Below, piece by piece: positions 1-5,533 of a stretch of DNA of 5,808 nucleotides. The stretch lies in assembly GCA_050013235.1 (NCBI GenBank), contig JBEKFQ010000136.1:1-5808 (forward strand). The letters are read 5' to 3'. Numbering within the stretch: position 1 is the stretch's first letter; each line of letters begins with the position of its first letter. The position numbers were made by a program, and so were the translations under genes. A model generated the notes under the pieces. The model saw only the letters and a list, made by a program, of their open reading frames with translations. It was not told where the DNA came from and did no database searches. Source of the stretch: RH-AL1 sp050013235. GTDB lineage: Bacteria; Pseudomonadota; Alphaproteobacteria; Rhizobiales; Beijerinckiaceae.

Positions 1-104
1 GCCGCTTGGCCAAGGATCTTGAAGCCAAGACCAGAAAGGCGCTCGCGTTCCTCAAACTGGCGTCGATACGACTCATGATGCGAAAGCTATGCAATCCTTG
101 CTAA
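1..104 (+). CDS. IS5-family transposase, C-terminal 33 residues (partial)
   Basis: Read from base 3, this frame gives RLAKDLEAKTRKALAFLKLA and then a segment ending in LRKLCNPC-like residues before a TAA at 102-104. The RRLAKD(F/L)E start followed by an aromatic/hydrophobic helix (LAFLKLASIRLM) is the hallmark C-terminus of IS5-family DDE transposases, which cut and join the element's own ends. The catalytic residues lie upstream of the window. Bases 1-2 finish the previous codon, likely another arginine. The stop codon touches the element's terminal repeat, as is common for compact IS elements. The family call rests on recalled consensus, not on a search; whether the full element is intact cannot be seen. 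Confidence 0.72.
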   Translation, partial: RLAKDLEAKTRKALAFLKLASIRLMMRKLCNPC

Positions 105-123
105 ACTTTTCGAATGGACTCTC
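1..123 (+). mobile_element. Right end of an IS5-family insertion sequence (partial)
   Basis: This is the right-hand end of an insertion sequence whose body lies to the left of the window. The transposase C-terminus ends at 104, and the next 20 bases (104-123), read on the minus strand from 123, begin GAGAGTCC and continue into a CGAAAAG block. That resembles the terminal inverted repeats of the IS427 group of the IS5 family. The hsdR reading frame on the minus strand matches its family up to base 124 and stops matching exactly here, which supports 123/124 as the junction. The left end and the target duplication are outside the window, so the boundary is inferred from one side only. Confidence 0.7.
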
Positions 124-495
124 AGGCGAAGCGTAGCCGTCGACGTGAGTTTCTTTACCCGTAAAGTAGTCGATTTCGATGATGTCGTGGCCGTTGGTCG
201 CATACGCGAATTTCAGGTTGAGCATCTCGGCATAGGTTCGAGCCTGCTGTACGGCATCAGCGGCGGTTTTGTAGAGGGCCTTAGCTTCAACGACCGCCAG
301 GGGGAAGTCCCTTGCATAGCGGAGAAGATAGTCGACCCGCTTTGGCGGCTTGCGAATAAAGCCCTTGCCGACGGGAACGACCCGCCCGTCAGTGATGGTG
401 CGCTGTTCCGCGATTGAATGCGGCTCATTATCCCAACCGGCTGTTTGCAGCTTGGGAACGACAAATTTTCTGCAGGTATCTGCTTCTGTTGGCAT
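73..495 (-). pseudogene. hsdR: Type I restriction enzyme R subunit (HsdR), N-terminal fragment truncated by an IS
   Basis: HsdR is the DNA-translocating and cleaving subunit of type I restriction-modification complexes. Starting from ATG 495-493 the frame opens with MPTEADTCRKFVVPKL, a typical HsdR N-terminus of the EcoEI-like group. The PD-(D/E)XK nuclease core is visible as Asp55 (RVDYLL) and Glu70-Ala-Lys72 (VVEAK), followed by the HsdR-specific QxxxY motif at Gln84 to Tyr88. Family members run to roughly 750-1000 residues with a DEAD-like helicase; here only about 124 residues remain. After GYASP the frame enters the IS end and adds 16 IS-encoded residues before the TGA at 73-75. A GTG/ATG extension up to 588 exists, but its 31 extra residues look unlike HsdR, so 495 is preferred. 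Without the helicase and any hsdM or hsdS nearby it should not restrict DNA. Confidence 0.85.
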
Positions 496-794
496 TTGTT
501 GACCGGCACCCGCGAAAAGATTCGAAGTTAGTACTGGTGGACTATTGCACGCATCAATAGAACTTTCGATTGGCCTTTTCGATAACAATCATGCAAAAAT
601 CTCAGTCTGATCGGAAGTAAAATGGCAATCGCTTCAGTTGGTTAATAGCCGCGCGCGACTTTGCGCAAGCTTGCCCCGAGGCAACCGGCTCTATGTCGAC
701 ATGAGAAGGTTGGAGAGCTCAATCGCATCGGCGTCACGGGACGATCCACCGGCTCGTTCGGCATAAGCCCAGTGTCCGGCTAATTCGGCGCTCC
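496..794. other. Gene-poor interval between hsdR and the NlpC/P60-like gene
   Basis: No convincing gene is seen in these 299 bases. A + strand frame from TTG 661 to TAA 781-783 encodes 40 residues ending in GRSTGSFGISPVSG, but I recognise no family, it has no clear ribosome binding site, and I do not call it. A small hairpin (TTGCC, loop CCGA, GGCAA at 671-684) and a 10-bp palindrome ATGTCGACAT (693-702) are present. Neither has a T-run, so neither is a confident terminator for the leftward operon that ends at 795. The hsdR promoter should lie here on the minus strand, but no good -35/-10 pair stands out. Confidence 0.5.
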
Positions 795-2045
795 TCACTC
801 CATCGGCTCAAACGGATCACCGCAGGCTTGCCTGATGATGAGACAATCTTCGCAGAGCCGCAAAGTGTCAGCGCCTCCCGGAGGCCGGAATGCTTCGGCC
901 AAGCGGTAGTCCCGGGCGGGATCGTCAGCACACATGGAGCAAACGTCGGTTCGGCCCACAGCCTCGATCATGAATTTTGTTTGAGCGACTTTGGGCGGGT
1001 CCCATAATTCCTGTGCTGCAAACCATTCTTGTGAATGCGGGATGAGAACCTTGTCGAGTTGCGGGGCGATCAAATCATTGGCTTGGAGCCAGCGAGTTGC
1101 AACTGCGACCCGCTGCCGATGCAGCGCCGCTAACAGATCGAACAGGTCAAGCAGTCTTTCGAACGATGTGAGCCCGAACCGCTTCGACAGACTGGCAAAT
1201 TGCCCGCGATTGATAATATACCGGTTTGGCCCGGTACCCTCGTCTCTGAAAGTGTTCATACAGTATTGTTCGCAGTCCGCTCGCGGTATCCGGGTGATAA
1301 GCTCGTCGTCGTACTGCCAGCCGCTTTTGTCCGTATCGATCTGCCAGACCGTCAAGTATCCGGACTTTGAGAGTAGATCGAGGACATAGCCGTCATCTTC
1401 GGGGTGATGAATGAGGTGCTGAATCACGTCCTCGAATGTTTGAATATCTTTATCTTTCTTCCTGGCCCCTTGGAGAACGTGGTTGATGGCGTCCCTCATA
1501 GCTTGAGTCGCGTCGGTATGGCACGCCCAGCGGGCGGCTTCCTCCGACGATACTATTTCAGTCGCGTTCTGTATGGCTGCCAAGAGCGGGCTTTTGGCGA
1601 GGTCGGCCGGCGAACAGTAATTCGGATCGCCAACCAGCTGAATGCCGCCGGCGGCATAGGCTTGAGCGACGAGGCGTGAGCAGAATTGTTTGCGGGTCCA
1701 TTGATCTGACCGGCCAACAACGGTTCGAATGGCCTCCTTAATCGAATATTCAGACCCGACCCGCTGCCGTACAAACTGACAAATCGTCTGCGCCTGCGCG
1801 GATGACAGTCCTGCCTTCAGCCGAAACACATGCAAGGAGCATTTATCGTCAAAGAAGAGCCGCTGCGTGTTACGGGCGTGAACGCCGTCATTCGTGGCGT
1901 CGATGACGGACGAGTGCTGCACATAAATCATTGCGTGGGAAATATCGCTCTTCGTTCCCACGCGGATTGCCTTGCTGACAGGTTCGGTGGTCGTGCTGAG
2001 TATGATATCGCCGCGCTGCAACGCTGTTGTTTCTAATCGCTTCAT
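795..2045 (-). CDS. Permuted NlpC/P60 (YiiX/LRAT-like) papain-fold protein with C-terminal zinc-ribbon-like module
   Basis: The 416-residue product has three parts. Residues about 9-155 match a circularly permuted NlpC/P60 domain: RGDIILST at 11-18, the catalytic His37 in SHAMIYV, a possible Asp49, then Cys122 in QFCSRLVAQAY and the SPADL motif at 145-149. Such domains act as cysteine peptidases/amidases or, in LRAT-like members, as acyltransferases on lipids or proteins. Residues about 160-360 match nothing I recognise. Residues 369-401 carry CSMC and CEDC pairs 25 residues apart, a likely zinc ribbon. No signal peptide or membrane helix is seen, so a cytoplasmic role is likely. The ATG at 2045-2043 is chosen because GAGGG lies 5 bases upstream; a GTG at 2081 would add 12 residues but has no spaced ribosome binding site. 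It follows abiEii by 50 bases on the same strand. Substrate unknown. Confidence 0.8.
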   Translation of the reverse strand: MKRLETTALQRGDIILSTTTEPVSKAIRVGTKSDISHAMIYVQHSSVIDATNDGVHARNTQRLFFDDKCSLHVFRLKAGLSSAQAQTICQFVRQRVGSEYSIKEAIRTVVGRSDQWTRKQFCSRLVAQAYAAGGIQLVGDPNYCSPADLAKSPLLAAIQNATEIVSSEEAARWACHTDATQAMRDAINHVLQGARKKDKDIQTFEDVIQHLIHHPEDDGYVLDLLSKSGYLTVWQIDTDKSGWQYDDELITRIPRADCEQYCMNTFRDEGTGPNRYIINRGQFASLSKRFGLTSFERLLDLFDLLAALHRQRVAVATRWLQANDLIAPQLDKVLIPHSQEWFAAQELWDPPKVAQTKFMIEAVGRTDVCSMCADDPARDYRLAEAFRPPGGADTLRLCEDCLIIRQACGDPFEPME

Positions 2046-2050
2046 TCTGA

Positions 2051-2055
2051 CCCTC
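2051..2055 (-). promoter_or_regulatory. Ribosome binding site fixing the start of the NlpC/P60-like gene
   Basis: On the minus strand GAGGG stands 5 bases before the ATG at 2045-2043. This favours the internal ATG over the upstream GTG at 2081, which directly abuts its purine run without spacing. Confidence 0.6.
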
Positions 2056-2095
2056 GTTCTACTGCCGATGAAACGGATCACCTTCTTTGCGGTAC

Positions 2096-3013
2096 TCAGG
2101 CTTCGTCCGAAAGAACCTCTTCAAGCCGGGTAACGAGCGACGCTCGCTTGTTCGCCGGTAATTTATCCAGGTTCTGCTGTCGCCAGCGAACAGCCGGAAG
2201 CTCGGCGGCGTTGGGCAATCCCAATAAATCCCAAGCTGGATCGCCGCGTTCGAACGAAATGAGAAATTTGCGATGATTGGGGGACATACCGCCAACAACG
2301 GACTCGATCAGGGCCACCCTCGCCGCAAGCAGATCGGCAAGCGCCACAACATCCTGCGTCATACCTGAGAACCCGTGAGCGAAGGCGCTTTCGATATCTA
2401 TCAATGTCGGGGCAAGCACCTCCGACATGGGGCGATCGTGGCTCAGCAGGTAGACGATAAAGGCCTGACGCAAGTCGTCGGTGACGCCTTCGTTGGCGAG
2501 CAGATCGCGGACGTCGAAGAGATCGCGCGGGTGTTGACGGTCCAGTGCTGCGACGATCTTGCCGGCGTAAAGGTCCGCGAAAGAGACGATGCGGGCTTCC
2601 GCAAAACCGAACGCCTCTTCGACGGCGGGTTTGACCGACATCAGTTCGGGCTCGAAGACGCAACCGCGCAGCACCGGCGTCACTTCGATCTTGATCTGAA
2701 CGCCCTGGGATCGAACCGTCAGTTTGACGACGGTGTTTTCCGTGTTGGTCTCCGCAATCTGTGCGTCAGGAAGGATGGCTTTGATTTTTCCTGCTACGCG
2801 TTTCATTGCGGCATTGATATCGGAAAGGGACTGTGGCCGGGGCGCTACCGGCAGATAAGTAAGATCGATATCGACGGAGAGGCGCGGCAAGTCGCGAATG
2901 AAGAGGTTGATTGCAGTCCCGCCCTTGAGGGCGAAACACGCTTCCGCGGTCACCACAGGAAGGACGCGGATGAGCAGGGCGACTTGCCTTTTGTAGATTT
3001 CAGCGAACGCCAT
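2096..3013 (-). CDS. abiEii: AbiEii/AbiGii-family nucleotidyltransferase toxin (type IV toxin-antitoxin)
   Basis: This 305-residue protein is the toxin half of an AbiE-type system. The family has a nucleotidyltransferase fold and is reported to bind or use GTP, causing reversible growth arrest that protects a population from phage. Visible motifs are GGTAINLF at 31-38 followed by SVDIDL, with the metal-binding pair Asp48 and Asp50; an IKIEVTP strand at 107-113; Lys152 in DLYAGKIVAAL; and the RDLFDVRDL block with Arg163, Asp164 and Asp167. The motifs occur in the family's order and the length is usual, so the gene appears intact. ATG 3013-3011 lies 14 bases inside the end of the antitoxin gene, with GGGGGA upstream as ribosome binding site, pointing to coupled translation. 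The C-terminal third, ending with a charged helix, is the variable part of the family. Confidence 0.9.
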   Translation of the reverse strand: MAFAEIYKRQVALLIRVLPVVTAEACFALKGGTAINLFIRDLPRLSVDIDLTYLPVAPRPQSLSDINAAMKRVAGKIKAILPDAQIAETNTENTVVKLTVRSQGVQIKIEVTPVLRGCVFEPELMSVKPAVEEAFGFAEARIVSFADLYAGKIVAALDRQHPRDLFDVRDLLANEGVTDDLRQAFIVYLLSHDRPMSEVLAPTLIDIESAFAHGFSGMTQDVVALADLLAARVALIESVVGGMSPNHRKFLISFERGDPAWDLLGLPNAAELPAVRWRQQNLDKLPANKRASLVTRLEEVLSDEA

Positions 3014-3854
3014 TCAAATCCCCCGGCACGGTTATTTGGTAGGTCGGATCGAGCACACCTCCTTTGGCAAGCATACGCTTGCCGCTGCCCAGATCGACAT
3101 CTTCTTTCTTGAGACGCTTGAGCCAGGCGTGCTGGTGCCGGTCGGCAAAATAGAAAAACAGGCGTTTGACCTTTACGCTGACGCAGTCCTTCAACAATTT
3201 CTGAAGGCGATCCGGACGCAGGTTCGTAAGACCGCCGAACAGGGCGTCGACCTGTTCGAATGTTTCATGGTTTGGCAGTTCGTCGAGCAGTTCGAAGATT
3301 GCGCGTTCCGGCGTCGACAATGTCAGGGGCCAATCCCATTGACCCCAATTCAAGTTGGTCGTGTCGCCGCCGCGAAAGCCGGTCACATCCATGGCCTCGC
3401 CTTTGTCGATATTCCATTTGACGCTGCTGACGCCCTTCGTAACCGGGTCGTTTTTGAAAAGCCGCCTGTCGTTGTGATAGATAAATTCGACGGATAGCGG
3501 CAGTTTACGCAGCCATCCGGGCGGCGCCTTCGGGCCGTAGAGATGAACGGTCTCGGTCGATTGCGCGAGGTAATGAGCATAGCCCTGTAGTTCGAGGGCG
3601 GTGCGTCCGCCGACGACAAGCGGCGAATAGTTGAGGATGGTCTGCAGCGAGATGACGACCTGCTGCCAGCTCAGAGCGCCGCGAGGCCGGCGGAACACGC
3701 TGCGTGTCGGTTGTTCGAGCCAACCCGACTTCACATACAGATGCTGGAGCTGGGTGGAGTAGCCCTGGGCCTTCAGCCAAGCGGCATCGACAAGCATCCC
3801 CTCGGGAAGTTTGCTGGCAAGCTGGTTTAAGAGTCCGTTTCGTTCTCTATTCAT
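3000..3854 (-). CDS. abiEi: AbiEi-family antitoxin and transcriptional autorepressor (type IV toxin-antitoxin)
   Basis: The 284-residue product is the antitoxin partner of the downstream abiEii. AbiEi proteins repress their own promoter through an N-terminal winged helix-turn-helix and counter the toxin through the C-terminal domain without a stable complex (type IV mode). Residues about 15-60 (VDAAWLKAQGYSTQLQHLYV, then a wing ending in SVFRRPRG) are the winged-helix part, and about 75-275 match the AbiEi C-terminal domain, with GGRTALELQGYAHYL at 82-96 and the STPERAIFELLDEL helix. Length and order are usual for the group. The gene ends with TGA at 3002-3000, overlapping the toxin start by 14 bases. 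The ATG at 3854-3852 has no purine-rich site before it, which fits weak or leaderless initiation. Its likely operator lies 20-45 bases upstream. Confidence 0.88.
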   Translation of the reverse strand: MNRERNGLLNQLASKLPEGMLVDAAWLKAQGYSTQLQHLYVKSGWLEQPTRSVFRRPRGALSWQQVVISLQTILNYSPLVVGGRTALELQGYAHYLAQSTETVHLYGPKAPPGWLRKLPLSVEFIYHNDRRLFKNDPVTKGVSSVKWNIDKGEAMDVTGFRGGDTTNLNWGQWDWPLTLSTPERAIFELLDELPNHETFEQVDALFGGLTNLRPDRLQKLLKDCVSVKVKRLFFYFADRHQHAWLKRLKKEDVDLGSGKRMLAKGGVLDPTYQITVPGDLNGVR

Positions 3855-3861
3855 GATTGAT

Positions 3862-3867
3862 AATATA
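3862..3867 (-). promoter_or_regulatory. Possible -10 element of the abiEi promoter
   Basis: On the minus strand TATATT (3867-3862) lies 7 bases before the abiEi ATG. A transcript starting 6-7 bases downstream would begin at or next to the ATG, giving an almost leaderless message, consistent with the missing ribosome binding site. No good -35 is found at 16-18 bases; that position falls in the centre of the inverted repeat, so the assignment is tentative. Confidence 0.35.
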
Positions 3868-3874
3868 GCACATC

Positions 3875-3897
3875 TTCAAACTGACCGCCAGTTTGAA
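3875..3897. promoter_or_regulatory. Inverted repeat, candidate AbiEi operator
   Basis: TTCAAACTG (3875-3883) and CAGTTTGAA (3889-3897) form a perfect 9-bp inverted repeat around a 5-base spacer. It lies 21-43 bases before the abiEi start and covers the expected -35/spacer region, where repressor binding would block transcription. AbiEi proteins studied elsewhere bind inverted repeats in their own promoters, so autoregulation is the natural reading. A third copy of the half-site, TTCAAACT, occurs at 3941-3948. Confidence 0.65.
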
Positions 3898-3940
3898 AGT
3901 TTCCATATAAATCAACCTACTATTGAGGAATAAGCAGAAA

Positions 3941-3948
3941 TTCAAACT
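3941..3948 (+). repeat. Third copy of the operator half-site
   Basis: TTCAAACT repeats the first 8 bases of the left arm of the inverted repeat at 3875, in the same orientation and 66 bp away (about six helical turns). It may be an extra AbiEi site between the two divergent genes, though an 8-base match could be chance. Confidence 0.35.
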
Positions 3949-4034
3949 CTCAAGGGACCAGCGCGCTCACAAATTGGGGGGGTATTCGGCGTTCTGCGTT
4001 GCATATCGAACAAATACAGAACACACTATTGACC

Positions 4035-4493
4035 GTGTCCAAAACGCCTCAAATCGCGCCGCCCGCAGCGACGGGCAATGCCGGCCCGCAATTCGAGGCC
4101 GTTGTCGGCGCGTTTTATCTTCTGTCGCTTCTGTCAGAGGGCGAGCCGCGCGGGCTGTCGGGCGCGACAACCCGGACCGTCGAATTCCAGCGCCGCGCAT
4201 CGGGCCACCCTCTCGATGATGTCATCATCAAAGCTGTGAACGCTGACGGCTCGGCGGCGGTCCTGGAGATCCAGGCCAAGCGCGCGCTGATGTTCACTGC
4301 GTCCGACAAGGAATTCAAGGATGTCGTTTCGCAAATGTGGGAGGCTGCGCAAAAGCCAGAGTTTGGGACGATCCGGTACGAACTGGCTGTTGCCATCGCG
4401 AGGACCACGACACGCGTCGAGCACGCCTGCCAAAGCGTCCTGGATTGGGCGCGGCAGCTAGCGGAAGTCACCCACAGGGGCGTAACGCGGTGA
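4035..4493 (+). pseudogene. Restriction-like nuclease domain (DUF4297/Cap4-like or Mrr-like), truncated N-terminal fragment
   Basis: The 152 readable residues resemble the N-terminal nuclease domain of large defence ATPases. Counting from GTG 4035, GPQFEAVVGAFYLLSLL at 17-33 is the usual entry helix with Glu21. PLDDVII at 59-65 gives the metal-binding Asp61/Asp62, and LEIQAKR at 77-83 gives the Gln80-Ala-Lys82 (QxK) variant of the PD-(D/E)XK motif. From 95 to about 144 a helical segment (FKDVVSQMWEAAQK, ELAVAIART) continues the domain. After DWARQLAE the sequence changes to a short unrelated tail and stops at 4491-4493, where family members, as I recall them, run several hundred residues further with a P-loop NTPase. 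TTG 3999 would add 12 residues; GTG 4035 gives the more family-like start, but neither has a clear ribosome binding site. The gene diverges from the abiE operon. Confidence 0.65.
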
Positions 4494-4502
4494 AACACCG
4501 CG
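4486..4502. other. Strong hairpin at the end of the truncated nuclease gene
   Basis: CGCGGTG (4486-4492), loop AAA, CACCGCG (4496-4502) is a perfect 7-bp GC-rich stem that includes the stop codon of the nuclease fragment. No T-run follows on either strand, so it is not a standard intrinsic terminator. It lies next to the breakpoint where the nuclease homology ends and may belong to whatever DNA was joined there. Confidence 0.5.
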
Positions 4503-4744
4503 CCCTTGCGAGGTGGACGGAACAAACCCGCTGTCAGGCTATCGCATGTTGGCTTTTCGTTCAAATGGTTGTGCGGCGCGCGAGATACACCTTGCCGAAA
4601 GCTGAACCATAGCCTGTAATCGGCACGCGTATCTTTGCGCGGTTCGGACGATGAACATGGCCGACGCTCCTGTTTCGCCTGAATTTTCCCCCTTGAATAT
4701 CGAAGGAATGCACCCGCGCGCCCAGGTCGGCTACGCGCTCGCCT
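4494..4744. other. Junk interval with an unidentified leftward coding fragment
   Basis: No intact gene is seen. On the minus strand a frame running from about 4720 to the TGA at 4561-4563 reads VADLGARVHSFDIQGGKF and ends in KIRVPITGYGSAFGKVYLAR plus four residues. The PITGYGSAFGKVYLARR end looks protein-like, but I cannot assign it to a family. Another minus frame over 4480-4560 reads FRPPRKGAVFHRVTPLWVTS through the hairpin; this may be only a translation of the hairpin DNA. The interval joins the truncated nuclease to the TPR fragment and probably contains one or more recombination junctions. Confidence 0.4.
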
Positions 4745-4912
4745 GGACTTGCCTTGATCCACCAGCGCCCGCGCCCGGTCCAAGGCTTCATTGACGATGG
4801 CGTCGATATTGGTCTGGATTTGCCCCCCGGCGATGTCTTTCTCGTAAATCTCAATTGCGTTGCGAACCGCCTCCTTCATGCCGTCGAAATCGAGCCTCCG
4901 GTCGCAGGCAAC
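4745..4912 (-). pseudogene. N-terminal fragment of a TPR-type protein
   Basis: The minus strand frame from about 4900 encodes LDFDGMKEAVRNAIEIYEKD, then IAGGQIQTNIDAIVNEALDR and ARALVDQGKS, with no start codon appropriate to a whole gene. This resembles, from memory, the stretch just before the TPR array in large tetratricopeptide proteins of rhizobia, where AVRNAIEIYE and ALVDQGKS-type strings precede the repeats. After GKS at 4745 the match ends and none of the TPR units are present. Upstream, near 4912-4921, it is joined to Tn3-family transposase sequence. It is a relic without a complete domain. The identity is a recollection of motif style, not a search result. Confidence 0.45.
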
Positions 4913-4920
4913 CCTCTTGG

Positions 4921-5182
4921 CATGGCGGCGATGTTTTGCGGCGCATCTCCCGTGCGGACATGGGTGAACTGATCGGAAAACCCGTCCATTCATGGACCTC
5001 CCGCAGCAGATCGGGGACTTCGACCAGAGGATACATGCGCTGATTTCGGCATTGAGGGCGCCGGCAGCAGTGGGAACGTCGCTAACGCGGGGCGTCACGA
5101 TCAGGGTGCCGTTCTCTATCCTCACACCTTCAAGCTTCCCATAGCGGGTACGCCAGGCCAGTTGCTTCAGGTTGAAGTCCAT
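4921..5182 (-). pseudogene. tnpA: Tn3-family transposase (TnpA), internal fragment with two frameshifts
   Basis: Three minus strand frames join into one Tn3-type TnpA segment. Frame one (5182-5036) reads DFNLKQLAWRTRYGKLEGVR, then IENGTLIVTP and VSDVPTAAGALNAEISA. Frame two (5036 to about 4978) reads YPLVEVPDLLREVHEWTGF, the well-known TnpA segment equivalent to DLL.EV..WTGF. Frame three (about 4980-4921) reads SDQFTHVRTGDAPQNIAAM. Both shifts are explained by loss of one base, near 5037 and near 4979. Full TnpA is close to 1000 residues with DDE catalysis in the C-terminal half; only about 90 residues from the middle remain, so it is dead. The frame continues upstream to an ATG at 5260, but residues before MDFNLK do not look like TnpA. 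No 38-bp Tn3 end was found in the window. Confidence 0.75.
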
Positions 5183-5260
5183 CATCTGTGCCATTTCCGC
5201 AAGCCATGCCGCGCCGTCAGTCTGGACGCCGAGACCGATTTTCATGATGTCCATTTTCAA

Positions 5261-5533
5261 GCAGAGCGGATGTTCATTTTAATAGTAACCATTGGCGCAA
5301 TGCCGCGGGTGGTAGGCCTTTAAGGCGCGAAGACCGATGCCTGCTGCTGCAAAATGCTGACGCTAAAATAACGTGAACCTGCTCGAGTCGGAAGGGCATC
5401 CCCAATAAGCCCTGGCTCGTGCCATCAATTGCGTCGTCTAAAGCCTAATACAAAGCATTAGCGTAAAATTTCAATCGACAATGACATAAGCGGAGGAGAA
5501 ATAAATCTACCCCAAAACAACTGAGGCCTAAAC
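5261..5533. other. Gene-free interval before the last gene
   Basis: I see no gene in these 273 bases. ACGCTAA (5360-5366) and TTAGCGT (5458-5464) form a 7-bp inverted repeat 91 bases apart, and a GGAGGAG ribosome-binding-like motif at 5492-5498 is not followed by a start codon at usable spacing. The interval probably contains the promoter of the rightward gene at 5534; TAAAAT at 5464-5469 could be a -10, but no matching -35 was found. Confidence 0.45.
5523..5526 (+). promoter_or_regulatory. Ribosome binding site for the GTG-initiated last gene
   Basis: GAGG lies 7 bases before the GTG at 5534. An in-frame TGA at 5522-5524 overlaps it, so no start further upstream is possible in this frame. 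Confidence 0.5.

Noticed and set aside
496..588. N-terminal extension of the hsdR frame to 588
   Set aside because: The 31 added residues lack HsdR character, and homologues as I recall them begin at or near MPTEAD; 495 is the better start.
671..684. Hairpin TTGCC-CCGA-GGCAA as a terminator of the leftward operon
   Set aside because: Only a 5-bp stem, more than 100 bases past the stop codon, and no T-run on either strand.
2375..3112. 245-codon + strand frame opposite abiEii
   Set aside because: It is antisense to the clearly conserved toxin gene and has no recognisable motif; a shadow of GC-rich codon use.
3036..3497. 153-codon + strand frame opposite abiEi
   Set aside because: Antisense to a conserved gene, no ribosome binding site or family pattern.
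3923..4219. + strand 98-codon frame before and over the nuclease start
   Set aside because: After the first 40 residues it becomes an arginine-rich out-of-frame reading of the nuclease gene; no family resemblance.
4115..5260. A single 381-codon minus strand open frame
   Set aside because: It is a mosaic: it crosses TnpA, TPR-like and junk fragments, and its last third is antisense to the nuclease fragment. It is not one gene.
5360..5464. ACGCTAA/TTAGCGT pair as ends of a Tn3-family element
   Set aside because: Seven bases is too short, and the rest of a 38-bp Tn3 terminal repeat and its GGGG edge are missing; chance is likely.
5492..5498. GGAGGAG as the ribosome binding site of a gene
   Set aside because: No ATG, GTG or TTG follows within usable distance, and the frame of the last gene has a stop at 5522-5524.
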